48,331 nt of DNA from Bacteroidales bacterium UBA2030 (GCA_002332755.1 DDBO01000035.1:1-48331); one strand, 5' to 3'; counted from the stretch's first letter, positions 1-9,438 are shown. Program-made: numbers and translations. The notes: generated by a model from the sequence alone, not told the origin.

Positions 1-873
1 GATGCAGATACCTATTATCCACCAGACTATTTTGCGGCCTTAAGGGAGACTTTTCAACAATTTCCGCAAGCCACAGGAATTTGTGTACCCTATCATCACC
101 CTCTGAGTGGAAACGAGGAGGCAGACCGCTGCATGCTCCGCTACGAAATTTATATGAGAGCTTATGCACTCAACCTGCTTGCAATTGAAAATCCCTATGC
201 TTTTACGGCAATTGGGTCGTCGATGGCAACTACCGTAAGGGTGTACCGGAAACTTGGGGGAATTACTCCCTATGCAGCTGGAGAAGATTTCTATTTTATT
301 CAAAAATTGGCAAAAAACGGGCCGCTGGTCACCTGGGCTCCAACGAAAGCCTTCCCTGCCGGACGCTTTTCTGACCGTGTGATTTTTGGAACGGGTCCGG
401 CGATGATAAAAGGCCGTCAAGGAGATTGGAGCTCTTACCCTGTCTATCCCCCTTCTTTATTTATTCCCATTCGAGATACCTTCGCTTTATTTGAACCTCT
501 CTTTGAAAAAGATATTGCAACCCCCCTCGACAACTTTTTAGAGAGGACATTCGGTACACGATTCATATGGCAAACTTTGCGCGATAATGCACGATCCATT
601 GAAAGTTTTAAAAGAGCCTGCATGCAAAAAATAGATGGTTTGCGTATCTTGCAATATGTAAAGTCGAATTTGCAAAATCATGGAGGCAGTAATGAAGATC
701 ATTTAAACGCATTACTGCAGACCCTGCCCGGGGGAGAAAATTACATGCTACATACATCCTTTTCATCCACTCCCATCGAAACACTTGAACGAATCCGGTT
801 GTTTATGGAGCAGACAGAAGAAACCATTCGCCAAACCAGCCTGGTAGTTAATCAAAAATATTTTAAAAAATGA
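1..873 (+). CDS. Glycosyltransferase family 2-like protein, 3' part
   Basis: The reading frame is open from base 1 to the stop at 871-873, so the gene starts upstream of the window. The first residues read DADTYYP, a likely DxD metal and nucleotide-sugar site of a GT-A glycosyltransferase. Further on comes GEDFYFIQKL, which resembles the acidic acceptor-side motif of GT2 enzymes. The rest is soluble, with no membrane segment. The last base pairs overlap miaA as ATGA, so the two are probably translationally coupled. The sugar donor and acceptor cannot be told from this fragment. An internal ATG at 133 opens a 246-residue frame, but coding clearly continues upstream of it. Confidence 0.6.
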   Translation, partial: DADTYYPPDYFAALRETFQQFPQATGICVPYHHPLSGNEEADRCMLRYEIYMRAYALNLLAIENPYAFTAIGSSMATTVRVYRKLGGITPYAAGEDFYFIQKLAKNGPLVTWAPTKAFPAGRFSDRVIFGTGPAMIKGRQGDWSSYPVYPPSLFIPIRDTFALFEPLFEKDIATPLDNFLERTFGTRFIWQTLRDNARSIESFKRACMQKIDGLRILQYVKSNLQNHGGSNEDHLNALLQTLPGGENYMLHTSFSSTPIETLERIRLFMEQTEETIRQTSLVVNQKYFKK

Positions 874-1799
874 TAGTTATCACTGGACCTACCGCATTGG
901 GGAAAACCCGGCTGGCCGCCCGATTGGCTGCCAGCTTGGGGGGAGAAATCATCAGTGCAGATTCTCGACAGGTATTTAAAAATATGGATATCGGTACGGG
1001 TAAAGACCTGCAAGACTATATTGTTGATCGTATAACAGTACCCTATCATTTGGTAGATATCCGTTTTCCTGGTGACACATTCAGTGTCTATGATTTTGTG
1101 GAAGAATTCAGCCGGGTAAAACCTGAGATTTTAAAGAGGGGGCATCATGCAATATTATGCGGAGGTACCGGTCTGTATATTGAGGCAGTGGTGGCAGGTT
1201 ATCATCTACCGTTTGTTCCAATCGATCACGAACTAAGGGAAAAGTTCAGTCCCCTCAGCGATAAAGAACTCATCCAAATGCTTGCCTCCATGCGGACTTT
1301 ACACAACACAACCGATATTACCGACCGTGACCGCCTGGTGAGGGCAATTGAAATTGAAATGTGGAAGCAGAATCATCCAGACCTGAAACCTGAGATTCCT
1401 CCCTATTTTCTGATTGGCTTAACGGCCGAAAGAAAAGAACTACGCAGAAAGATTACCGAAAGGTTGCGTTTCAGATTAAAAAACGGACTTATTGAAGAGG
1501 TAAGCTCATTGCTGGAGCGGGGAGTTCCATCAGAAAAGCTGGAATTTTATGGCCTTGAATACCGTTATGTGAACCGCTACCTTTGTGGTCAGTTGACCTA
1601 TGAAGCAATGTTCGAGGGACTCAACACAGCAATTCATCAGTTTGCCAAGCGCCAGCAAACGTGGTTTCGCCGCATGGAGCGCAAAGGTTTTAATATCCAC
1701 TGGCTGGATGCTTCTGTGGGGCCTGACGAGCTATACGTTCAAGCCCGGCAACTACTCGAAGAAAACCGCTACGAATGGGATGAATTCATAAAAAAATAA
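870..1799 (+). CDS. miaA: tRNA dimethylallyltransferase MiaA
   Basis: Transfers a dimethylallyl group to N6 of A37 in tRNAs that read UNN codons, in the cytoplasm. The 309-residue length is normal for the family. The P-loop GPTALGKT lies at residues 6-13, the DSRQVF segment at 31-36 carries the conserved Asp and Gln region, and GGTGLY follows near 98-103. The C-terminal part has the QFAKRQQTWFRR tRNA-binding motif typical of MiaA. The segment after MDIGTGK is divergent (DLQDYIV rather than the usual short PHHL context). Many Bacteroidota carry two miaA copies, and this may be one of such a pair (inference). The start overlaps the upstream stop by ATGA. Confidence 0.93.
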   Translation: MIVITGPTALGKTRLAARLAASLGGEIISADSRQVFKNMDIGTGKDLQDYIVDRITVPYHLVDIRFPGDTFSVYDFVEEFSRVKPEILKRGHHAILCGGTGLYIEAVVAGYHLPFVPIDHELREKFSPLSDKELIQMLASMRTLHNTTDITDRDRLVRAIEIEMWKQNHPDLKPEIPPYFLIGLTAERKELRRKITERLRFRLKNGLIEEVSSLLERGVPSEKLEFYGLEYRYVNRYLCGQLTYEAMFEGLNTAIHQFAKRQQTWFRRMERKGFNIHWLDASVGPDELYVQARQLLEENRYEWDEFIKK

Positions 1800-1813
1800 A
1801 TCACCCTGAATTT

Positions 1814-2818
1814 ATGCCAGCAAAAAACATGGTCATTACCGGAGCTACGGGTTTTATTGGGAGCTTTTTGATAAAAGAAGCTTTAAAAAACGGATACCGG
1901 GTGATTGCCTGGGGAAGAGAGGAGAGCAGTAAAGGCCACCTGCCTGAGGAGGTTGAATTATTAAAACCCGGATTCAACAACTATAAAAAAATGGCAGAGG
2001 CACTGCAATACCTTCAGAGCAACTATGGAAGCATTGATGTATTCATACACAATGCCGGACTCACCAAAACCCTTCATCCTGATGAATTCATGGAGGTAAA
2101 TGCCAATAACACTTTTCGCCTGACAGAAGTAATGCGCCTCACCAATCAGAAACCCGGCCGTTTTATCCTTATGAGTAGTCTTGCAGCTGCAGGACCTGGC
2201 GACCCGGTGACTTTAAAGCCCATCTCCCCCACCGACGAACCTCATCCCAATACTTTATATGGCCGTAGCAAACTGAAAGCAGAAAAGATTGTTCAAACTT
2301 CAGGGCTTAACTGGAACATTATGCGCCCTACCGGTGTCTATGGGCCTCGCGACAAAGACTACCTGGTTATGCTGCAAACCGTTAAGAAAGGTTTAGCCAC
2401 CACAGTAGGTTTCGAGCCTCATTATATCACTTTTGTTTATGTTAAAGACCTGGCCAGAGCGGTTATACTGGCTGCTGAATCACCTTATTCCGGGCAAATT
2501 TTTCATGTGTCGGACGGGCTTACTTATACCGACCGCGAGTTTCGCGACCTATGCATCAAAATCGTAAACCCCAAGGCCATTAAACTTACTGTTCCGGAGA
2601 CAATACTACGACTGACCACAACCGTTGCCGAACCCCTGGGGCGATTGAAAGGGAAAGCCCCAACCCTAAACAAAGATAAATTCCACACCCTCACTGCTCG
2701 CAATTGGAAATGCGACATCTCTCTCACGCAGAACCTTTTGGGATATTCACCCACTTACGACCTGGAAAAAGGCTTAAAAGAAACCTTTGACTGGTATCAA
2801 AAAGCAGGATGGATATAA
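1814..2818 (+). CDS. NAD-dependent epimerase/dehydratase (extended SDR)
   Basis: A 334-residue extended short-chain dehydrogenase/reductase, probably cytosolic and NAD(P)-dependent. The Rossmann motif GATGFIG is at residues 10-16, catalytic Ser is in MSSLAAAG near 120-127, and the YxxxK pair is Y149 and K153 (YGRSK). The second half has the substrate-binding fold of nucleoside-sugar or dihydroflavonol-reductase-like members, with MRPTGVYGPRD after the active site. It starts 14 bases after miaA and probably shares its transcript. The real substrate is unknown; a sugar nucleotide or a hydroxysteroid-like ketone would both fit. Confidence 0.82.
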   Translation: MPAKNMVITGATGFIGSFLIKEALKNGYRVIAWGREESSKGHLPEEVELLKPGFNNYKKMAEALQYLQSNYGSIDVFIHNAGLTKTLHPDEFMEVNANNTFRLTEVMRLTNQKPGRFILMSSLAAAGPGDPVTLKPISPTDEPHPNTLYGRSKLKAEKIVQTSGLNWNIMRPTGVYGPRDKDYLVMLQTVKKGLATTVGFEPHYITFVYVKDLARAVILAAESPYSGQIFHVSDGLTYTDREFRDLCIKIVNPKAIKLTVPETILRLTTTVAEPLGRLKGKAPTLNKDKFHTLTARNWKCDISLTQNLLGYSPTYDLEKGLKETFDWYQKAGWI

Positions 2819-2862
2819 GGATTTAACCGCTTATTTTTTCTCTCTTTTGCAAGGATTAAGAA

Positions 2863-2902
2863 AAAGACCGGAGAAATTTGTTCAACTTCAGCCGGTCTCT
2901 TT
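2863..2902. terminator. Candidate bidirectional terminator
   Basis: AGACCGG (2865-2871) pairs with CCGGTCT (2892-2898) across a 20-base loop. A-rich sequence lies on the left and CTTT on the right, so a hairpin with a short U run can form on either strand. It sits between the convergent SDR and galM genes. Confidence 0.45.
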
Positions 2903-2940
2903 AATCGTTAGAAACGCACTACACTCAGTATTTCAACAGA

Positions 2941-4071
2941 TTACTGAATAAAAAACTTATAAACTGTACGGGTTTTGTATTCCTCGCCGGGACGAAGCAC
3001 AACTGAGGGAAACCAGGGTTTATTAGGACTATCAGGAAAATGCTGGGTTTCGAGGCACAAACCCCAATATTGCTGATAAACGACTTTATATTTCCCTTTC
3101 AAACTGCCATCGAGAAAGTTTCCGGAGTAGAATTGTAGACCGGGTTGATCGGTCCATACCTCCATTGTCCGACCGCTTACCGTATCGGATAAAACTGCAA
3201 CTTTTCTAAATGAATCCACTCCCGTACGCAAAACGAAATTATTGTCGTAGCCAGGCTTTTTATTAAAAACCTTTCGAATGTGCTGACCGATACTTTTAGG
3301 GTTTCGAAAATCGAACGGGGTTCCTTCAACTGGCTTTATATCGCCGGTTGGAATCAAGAGACTATCTACAGGAGTGTAATTATCGGCCATGATTTGAAGT
3401 TTGTGATCGAGAATATCACGCTGCGCATTACCACTCAAATTGAAATAACCATGGTGGGTTAAATTGATTATTGTGGGCTGATCGGTTGTAGCACGATAAT
3501 CAATCCGAAGTTCATTGTCGGTACTCAGGCAATAAGTAACATAAACATCAAGGTTACCCGGATAGCCTTCCTCACCATCAGAGCTTTTATAATGAAGTTC
3601 AAGACAAGGGCCGGATGAATCGATATAGGCTCGGGCATCCCACACCACCTTATCGAACCCTTTAAGGCCTCCATGCAGATGATTGGGGCCGTCGTTGGGT
3701 GTTACATGATACTCTTTACCATCGAGGGTAAATCGAGCCTGTCCAATGCGGTTACCATAGCGGCCCACAATAGCCCCAAAATAAGGTGAATCATTCAGAT
3801 AATCTTTCAAACTGTCGAAGCCCAGGACAATATCCTCAACATTCCCATTTTTATCTTCCATCCAGAGAGACTGAACAATGGCCCCATAGTTGGTTATAGT
3901 GGCTTTCATTCCTCGACCATTGACCAGGGTGAATAATTCCACCTTTTTACCGTCGACACTGCCAAATTCTCTTTGAGTAATCTCCATTTTGGGATAAGTT
4001 TTACAAGCCATAAATGATACGATTATGAAAGTTAAAAAAGCTATAAAGCTCAGAATGTGGATTCTTTTCAT
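2941..4071 (-). CDS. galM: Aldose 1-epimerase (galactose mutarotase), lipoprotein
   Basis: Interconverts alpha and beta anomers of aldohexoses such as galactose and glucose. The 376-residue protein begins with a hydrophobic segment ending in SFMAC, a lipobox with lipidated Cys at 23, so it is probably membrane-anchored and periplasmic rather than cytosolic. Family landmarks are NHLHGG (130-135), THHGYFNL (205-212, catalytic His) and the C-terminal Glu in LETQHF (E341), the expected base. It is divergent from a Na+/sugar symporter 130 bases away, so the two probably handle the same sugar: mutarotation outside, then uptake. Which sugar is not visible. Confidence 0.93.
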   Translation of the reverse strand: MKRIHILSFIAFLTFIIVSFMACKTYPKMEITQREFGSVDGKKVELFTLVNGRGMKATITNYGAIVQSLWMEDKNGNVEDIVLGFDSLKDYLNDSPYFGAIVGRYGNRIGQARFTLDGKEYHVTPNDGPNHLHGGLKGFDKVVWDARAYIDSSGPCLELHYKSSDGEEGYPGNLDVYVTYCLSTDNELRIDYRATTDQPTIINLTHHGYFNLSGNAQRDILDHKLQIMADNYTPVDSLLIPTGDIKPVEGTPFDFRNPKSIGQHIRKVFNKKPGYDNNFVLRTGVDSFRKVAVLSDTVSGRTMEVWTDQPGLQFYSGNFLDGSLKGKYKVVYQQYWGLCLETQHFPDSPNKPWFPSVVLRPGEEYKTRTVYKFFIQ

Positions 4072-4103
4072 ATGGGCCAGGTTTAAAAATAAGTGGCTAA
4101 ATT

Positions 4104-4128
4104 TACAAAATTGTAGTTTTTACAATTT
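4104..4128. promoter_or_regulatory. Overlapping inverted repeats, candidate operator
   Basis: AAATTGTA (4108-4115) and TACAATTT (4121-4128) form a perfect 8-bp inverted repeat with a 5-base spacer. A further TACAA half-site at 4104-4108 makes a second overlapping repeat with TTGTA at 4111-4115. The block lies between divergent galM and the symporter gene and overlaps the symporter's -33 element, so a bound repressor could block that promoter. No regulator gene is adjacent. Confidence 0.4.
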
Positions 4129-4157
4129 GCCCGTAAAATAAAATTATTGCTAACTTG
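4126..4157 (+). promoter_or_regulatory. Bacteroidota-type promoter for the symporter
   Basis: TTTG at 4126-4129, a 21-base spacer, then TAACTTG at 4151-4157, close to the Bacteroidota -33/-7 consensus TTTG and TAnnTTTG. It would place the transcript start about 40 bases before the ATG at 4202. Confidence 0.5.
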
Positions 4158-4201
4158 CGGCACATTTATCAAATCACCTAATCGTAAAAGCCACCGCCAT
4201 T

Positions 4202-5899
4202 ATGAAATTTTCAATCATTGATTATGTCATTTTTGCGGCCTACGTTATCACGATCATTGGGGTAGGCCTTTGGGTATCGCGTACACGAAAAGGGACCCAA
4301 AAAACTTCGCAGGATTATTTTCTTGCAAGCAAATCTCTTCCTTGGTGGGCCATTGGGGCTTCGCTTATTGCAGCCAATATCTCAGCAGAACAATTCATTG
4401 GCATGTCAGGGTCAGGTTTTGCTATTGGGTTGGCTATTGCCTCATACGAATGGATGGCTGCCCTCTCACTTATTATTGTGGGCAAATTTTTTCTACCCAT
4501 CTTTATCGAAAAAGGCCTTTACACCATACCCGAATTCATAGAAAAACGCTACAGTACCCAACTTAAATCTATTTTGGCAGTTTTCTGGATTGCCCTTTTC
4601 ATCTTCGTGAATCTTACTTCAGTATTGTTTCTGGGCAGCAAGGCCCTCGATACCATTGTTGGAAATGGGGATGGAAGTCTGATTATGTATTCCATCATTG
4701 GTCTGGCCTTGTTCGCAGCAGCCTATTCTTTATGGGGTGGATTAAGTGCCGTTGCTTGGACCGATGTGATACAGGTGGCTCTTCTGATAGGCGGAGGTTT
4801 GCTTACTACCTTCATTGCCCTGGGGCATGTTTCACCCGATGGAGGCATCATCAGTGGCATCAAACATATATACAATGTAGTCCCTGAAAAATTCTCCATG
4901 ATTATTCAGAAAGGAGAGATTTTTACTCCCAACGGAGAAGATGCCTACAGCTACCTACCGGGGTTGGCAGTTTTATTGGGAGGAATGTGGGTGGCTAACC
5001 TCTATTATTGGGGATTCAATCAGTACATCATTCAGCGCACCCTGGCTGCCAAATCGCTCAACGAAGCCCAACGGGGTATTGTATTTGCCGCATTCCTCAA
5101 ACTCATTATTCCCATCATCGTTGTCATCCCGGGCATCATAGCCTTTGTTATCAATATGGATCCCAGCGGGCATATTACTCAGGGCGTTGCCGATAATACT
5201 TTCTTCAATGCTTTAGGACAAGTAGATAATGATAGGGCTTACCCCTGGCTGGTTAGTCATTTTATACCCACAGGACTCAAGGGGCTGGTAGTTGCAGCTC
5301 TGGTGGCAGCCATAGTATCTTCCTTGGCTTCTATGCTCAACAGTACCAGTACCATCTTCACCATGGACATTTACAAACCCTATTTCTCACCCAAAGCCAG
5401 TGAGGGTGAATTGGTAAAAACCGGCCGTATTACTGCAGCCGTTGCTTTGATAATCGCTATCTTCATGGCGCCGCTATTGGGCAACATCAAGCAGGCTTTC
5501 CAGTACATTCAGGAATATACAGGCATTGTTAGTCCGGGAATTCTGGCCATCTTCCTTATGGGCTTATTCTACCGCAGAGCTACCAACAAATCAGCTATTT
5601 TCGGTGCTCTGTTTAGTATTGTAGTGGCTTTCTACTTCAAAATTGGTCAAAATGGCTGGCTCAGTGGTACATCGCTCGAAAGCCTGTTCCCCAGCCTTCC
5701 CTGGATGGACCAGATGGGATTAACATGCTTGCTCACTATGGCTGTAATTGCTATTTATAGTTACTTCGAAACCAATGGAAAAATCGACGAAAAGGGTATC
5801 GCTCTTACGAAAAAAACCTTTGAAACTGATGCAGTTTTCAATATCACAGCCTCAATTGTGATTTTGATTCTCGTGGCTCTATATGCCATTTTCTGGTAA
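4202..5899 (+). CDS. Sodium/sugar cotransporter, SSS (SLC5) family
   Basis: A 565-residue inner-membrane protein with about 14 hydrophobic segments, expected to couple Na+ entry to uptake of a hexose. The SGLT-type signature ANISAEQFIGMSGSG follows the second hydrophobic segment (near residues 58-72). SSLASMLNSTST in the TM8 region carries the Ser/Thr residues of the Na2 site. The closing half ends in hydrophobic TM14 with no extra domain. The divergent secreted galM supports a sugar rather than an amino acid or iodide as substrate. A Bacteroidota promoter and an inverted repeat lie upstream and a strong terminator follows, so it is probably monocistronic. Confidence 0.92.
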   Translation: MKFSIIDYVIFAAYVITIIGVGLWVSRTRKGTQKTSQDYFLASKSLPWWAIGASLIAANISAEQFIGMSGSGFAIGLAIASYEWMAALSLIIVGKFFLPIFIEKGLYTIPEFIEKRYSTQLKSILAVFWIALFIFVNLTSVLFLGSKALDTIVGNGDGSLIMYSIIGLALFAAAYSLWGGLSAVAWTDVIQVALLIGGGLLTTFIALGHVSPDGGIISGIKHIYNVVPEKFSMIIQKGEIFTPNGEDAYSYLPGLAVLLGGMWVANLYYWGFNQYIIQRTLAAKSLNEAQRGIVFAAFLKLIIPIIVVIPGIIAFVINMDPSGHITQGVADNTFFNALGQVDNDRAYPWLVSHFIPTGLKGLVVAALVAAIVSSLASMLNSTSTIFTMDIYKPYFSPKASEGELVKTGRITAAVALIIAIFMAPLLGNIKQAFQYIQEYTGIVSPGILAIFLMGLFYRRATNKSAIFGALFSIVVAFYFKIGQNGWLSGTSLESLFPSLPWMDQMGLTCLLTMAVIAIYSYFETNGKIDEKGIALTKKTFETDAVFNITASIVILILVALYAIFW

Positions 5900-5921
5900 T
5901 TTTATTTACAAAAACGCTTTG

Positions 5922-5960
5922 CAGAGGCTGTCTCTCCGGAGTCAGCCTCTGACTTTTTTT
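5922..5960 (+). terminator. Intrinsic terminator after the symporter gene
   Basis: CAGAGGCTG (5922-5930) pairs perfectly with CAGCCTCTG (5943-5951) over a 12-base loop, followed by seven T residues (5954-5960). It lies 22 bases after the symporter stop codon. Confidence 0.88.
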
Positions 5961-5992
5961 AATAAGTTCAAATAGACAGCAACTTCTCTGAT

Positions 5993-6023
5993 TTTGCCCT
6001 ATGCCTGCAACCTTTTACCTTTG
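5993..6023 (+). promoter_or_regulatory. Bacteroidota-type promoter for the LpxR-like gene
   Basis: TTTG at 5993-5996, a 19-base spacer and TACCTTTG at 6016-6023 match the -33/-7 consensus exactly. The inferred start of transcription is about 25-30 bases before the ATG at 6058. Confidence 0.7.
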
Positions 6024-6057
6024 CTTTCGTTAAAGCCATACACAAGCCGGCAGAATA

Positions 6058-7578
6058 ATGAAAAGAAAACACTTTACTTTTGCATTACTGGTAGTCATGC
6101 TCTTTTCTTGCCGGCATGAAGAAAATAAACAGACGGAAAACCTTGTGTTGGTAGAAAAACCAGCAATAGTTTTTTATTATCCATCAACGCTTGTGGAGGA
6201 CAGCCTGCAAAGGGCAATGGGGTCTCGGTTTTTCGATCTTCGCGACAGCCTTACACGGTTTAATTCCGAATGGAGACACTATGCTGATTCTAATGGACTG
6301 ATGCAAGTGAACACAACCTCTTATAGGATAATATTTAAGGTTCAGCCAGGGTACGAAGTAAATATTGACACACGCAGATGGGGAGCTCCTTACGGAATCA
6401 TTGTATTTGAAGAAGGTAAAGCCCCTGTAGTGTTGAAGACACAGCGCCCGCCTAAACCCCAGCCGATTGCTACAGAAACCACAGGAAAACCCCAAAAAAT
6501 TGCCAGGAAGCCCAAACAGCCGATGGCTATTCCTTCAACGCAACCATCGGTATCAAAAGCCATCCGCCAACAAGATTCTCTGAATTTTATGAGGCGACTG
6601 AAAGCCAGAATTTCCCATTTATTTGAAAGGAAAACTGAGTTTACCTTCACCCATTCCGAACCAGCTTTTCCGGGGGCTATTAGCCGAAAAAAGGTGGTAA
6701 TACTTGGATTGGAAAACGATATTTTTGCAGGCACCGATATGTGGTATACCAACGGCACCACGGGAGAATGGATAAGTCCGGCCTGGCAGCATTCTCCTCT
6801 GAGCCGTTTACTCCACCCCTCCCGCCAAGCCTCTCTTGATTATTATGGTTTGCAAATCAGGCAAAATCTCTATACAGCCAAATATCCATTTTGGGAAGGA
6901 ATACAATATGGCGACCGGCCCTTTGCTGCCTTTATAACGCTGGGTAACTTTAAAATTTCAAACTTTCCCCAAAAAAGGCTGAGATTGCAATCCTCCATCG
7001 ATATTGGAATTATTGGCCCACACGCCTATGGCGGGCAAGTACAGAAATTCATACACAGTTCAGCCAAAGAGCCTGTTGGGTGGGAAAATCAGATCAGGGA
7101 TGATGTAGTGCTGAAATACACTCTGATGGTAGAAAAGTCATTAACAAACATACCCGGTCATGATATTACGGCTGATGCAGGTATGAATGCAGGTACGCTC
7201 TATAACAATGCTTTTGTTGGCCTGGCTTATCGATTTGCCCGTTTCGACCGTCGCTATAGAGATGATTTGCCTGAAGCGTTTAAACCCAACCTCTGGGGAG
7301 AGGTTTTGCGCAAAACCCAGATAGAGGCATTTGCCCGAACATGGGCAACAGCAGTCTTTTACGATGCCACCCTGCAAGGAGGAATTTTCAATCACTCCAG
7401 TCCCTATACCATTCGCGAAAAAGATCTGAGCCGATATGTTTTGGGCGCAAGTGGCGGGTTATCAGCATCATTCAATGGAATTAGCATTGCTTTTTCGATG
7501 TACATGATAAGCCCAGAGTTTGCAACTTTTCGGCGTTGGCACAAGTGGGGAAGAATAGCCATAGGGCTTTCATTTTAA
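6058..7578 (+). CDS. LpxR-like lipid A deacylase (DUF2219) with lipoprotein N-terminal extension
   Basis: LpxR enzymes are outer-membrane beta barrels that remove the 3'-acyloxyacyl chain of lipid A. The family core starts near residue 212: LENDIFAGTD (218-227) holds the Asn-Asp pair (N220, D221), and VQKFIH ends in H333, the position of the catalytic His, followed by the conserved GWENQ. Unlike a typical LpxR of about 300 residues, this protein has 506. It opens with a lipobox (LFSC, Cys18), an unrecognised domain at about 35-125, and a Lys/Pro-rich linker at about 130-165. A lipidated N-terminus ahead of a barrel is odd. The enzyme call is good; the role of the extension is unknown. Confidence 0.8.
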   Translation: MKRKHFTFALLVVMLFSCRHEENKQTENLVLVEKPAIVFYYPSTLVEDSLQRAMGSRFFDLRDSLTRFNSEWRHYADSNGLMQVNTTSYRIIFKVQPGYEVNIDTRRWGAPYGIIVFEEGKAPVVLKTQRPPKPQPIATETTGKPQKIARKPKQPMAIPSTQPSVSKAIRQQDSLNFMRRLKARISHLFERKTEFTFTHSEPAFPGAISRKKVVILGLENDIFAGTDMWYTNGTTGEWISPAWQHSPLSRLLHPSRQASLDYYGLQIRQNLYTAKYPFWEGIQYGDRPFAAFITLGNFKISNFPQKRLRLQSSIDIGIIGPHAYGGQVQKFIHSSAKEPVGWENQIRDDVVLKYTLMVEKSLTNIPGHDITADAGMNAGTLYNNAFVGLAYRFARFDRRYRDDLPEAFKPNLWGEVLRKTQIEAFARTWATAVFYDATLQGGIFNHSSPYTIREKDLSRYVLGASGGLSASFNGISIAFSMYMISPEFATFRRWHKWGRIAIGLSF

Positions 7579-7728
7579 GGATGAAATTCAACAAAATATT
7601 TTAATGATTATTAATCACTTATACACTTAATGAGTGATTTGCGGTAATTTCGGGGAAATTCAAGGCAAATCAAAGAAAACTCTTTCCGTAATTTCGCAAA
7701 AAAAATCTAACCAGTTGCAATTTCTCTC

Positions 7729-9438
7729 ATGCAAACAGAAAATACTCTCATCCAGCTCTTTACATCCTTATATGGACTCCAGTATCAATCATTGATTCGC
7801 GATTTTATCGCAGAATTAAAAGCATTGAAAGGCACCCTCGACATCAAGCCAACGGAAAAAGAATGGTATAAAGATGCCGTGGTATATTCGCTTTATGTTG
7901 ATCTTTTTAATAAAGATTTTCAAGGACTTACCGAAAAACTGGATTACATCCGTTCGTTGGGTGCCAATACCCTCTGGCTTCTCCCCATCCTCGATTCACC
8001 GATGCGGGATGCCGGATTCGATATTCGCGACTATCGTAGCATCAGACGGGAACTTTTTTCTTTGCCGGCCGACACTCCGGCAGAAGATACGCGCAAGTTA
8101 TTCCGCAATTTTCTTGACCAAGCACACGATAAGGGTCTTCGGGTGATTTTCGATATTGCGATGAATCATACCTCGAACGAGCATCCCTGGTTTATAGAGT
8201 CGCGCAAAGGCCCGGAAAATCCGTATCGCGATTATTACATCTGGAATAAAGACACCAACCTATACAAAGAGACCCGATTACTCTTTAAAGGCCTATGCCC
8301 CAGCAACTGGGAGTATGATAATGGATGGTACTTTTTCCACCGCTTTTATGAATTTCAACCAGACCTCAACTATCGTAATCCCAAGGTGTTGATTGAAATA
8401 AGCCGAATACTTGTCTTCTGGCTTAGTCAGGGAGTGGATGGATTCAGAGCCGATGCAATTCCTTTTATCTGGAAAGAAGATGGGACAGATTGCGAAAATC
8501 TTCCACAAACCCATACGATTGTAAAATTTTTTAGGGCAGTTCTCGATTTCTTAAGGCCAGGAACACTCTTGTTGGCTGAAGCCTGTCAACCCCCCAAAGA
8601 AGTTGTAAAATACTTCGGAGAAGGAGATGAATGTCATGCAGGCTATCATTTTCCGCTCATGCCTCAGATTTTCATCAGCGTGGCAATGGCCGATGCCCGT
8701 CCTGTACAGCAAGTGCTCAGTGCCGAAGTAACTCCTTCCATTCCACCATCCTGCCAATGGTTTACATTTTTAAGGCTGCATGATGAATTAACCTTGGAAA
8801 TGGTAACCCCGGACGAACGCGACATTATGAATAGCCATTACAGGCACGATATACGGTGGAATTTTCGTGAAGGAGAAGGCATTTCCGCCCGGTTGGCCGA
8901 ACTGTTTAAATTCGATGCACAACGTATTTTACAGGCCTATAGTATAATGTTAACCCTGCCCGGTACTCCGGTAATTTATTACGGCGATGAATTGGGCAAA
9001 GGCAACGACGAGGCATGGTTCGATTATATGACCCAAATTACCGGCCATCCCGATAGCCGTTTTTATGTAAGAGGCCCTATCGATTGGCAATGGGTGAAAG
9101 ATCAACTCGCTAATCCTGAATCATTTACATGCAAAATGTTCAATGGCCTAAGCCAGATGCTCAAAATAAGGAACACACATAGCCTTTTTGGACACGGAAT
9201 TCTATGCTGGGAAACGCCCTTAGAAAATCTCCCCAATCATGTTCTAGCCTGGCGAAGGATTTATAATGGACAAGAAATGCTTGCAATTCATAACCTTTCA
9301 AATCAACCAGTGAACATCACTTTAAAAAGTAGTTCCTGTAGCTGGCAACCAGGTTTTTCGATGGGGATGAATGAGACAGAAAAAGAAATCCTTACCTTTG
9401 AACCTCATGGATTTGCCTGGTTATTTAATATCTTATGA
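7729..9438 (+). CDS. GH13 alpha-amylase family enzyme, trehalose-synthase-like
   Basis: A 569-residue glycoside hydrolase family 13 protein without a signal peptide, so cytosolic. A helical stretch of about 45 residues precedes the (beta/alpha)8 barrel. Conserved regions are MNHTS (145-149), FRADAIP with nucleophile D242, LLAEACQ with acid/base E284, and RLHDE with H351 and D352. The wording of these blocks and the PWFIESRKGPENPYRDYYIW segment are most like trehalose synthases and related maltose-acting enzymes, but it lacks the maltokinase domain often fused to TreS, and the product cannot be fixed by eye. It overlaps the next gene, a histidine kinase, by ATGA. Confidence 0.82.
   Translation: MQTENTLIQLFTSLYGLQYQSLIRDFIAELKALKGTLDIKPTEKEWYKDAVVYSLYVDLFNKDFQGLTEKLDYIRSLGANTLWLLPILDSPMRDAGFDIRDYRSIRRELFSLPADTPAEDTRKLFRNFLDQAHDKGLRVIFDIAMNHTSNEHPWFIESRKGPENPYRDYYIWNKDTNLYKETRLLFKGLCPSNWEYDNGWYFFHRFYEFQPDLNYRNPKVLIEISRILVFWLSQGVDGFRADAIPFIWKEDGTDCENLPQTHTIVKFFRAVLDFLRPGTLLLAEACQPPKEVVKYFGEGDECHAGYHFPLMPQIFISVAMADARPVQQVLSAEVTPSIPPSCQWFTFLRLHDELTLEMVTPDERDIMNSHYRHDIRWNFREGEGISARLAELFKFDAQRILQAYSIMLTLPGTPVIYYGDELGKGNDEAWFDYMTQITGHPDSRFYVRGPIDWQWVKDQLANPESFTCKMFNGLSQMLKIRNTHSLFGHGILCWETPLENLPNHVLAWRRIYNGQEMLAIHNLSNQPVNITLKSSSCSWQPGFSMGMNETEKEILTFEPHGFAWLFNIL

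Noticed and set aside
7729..9438. Confirmed trehalose synthase
   Set aside because: The active-site blocks resemble it, but the maltokinase domain often fused to TreS is missing and product specificity is not visible, so only the GH13 family is claimed.
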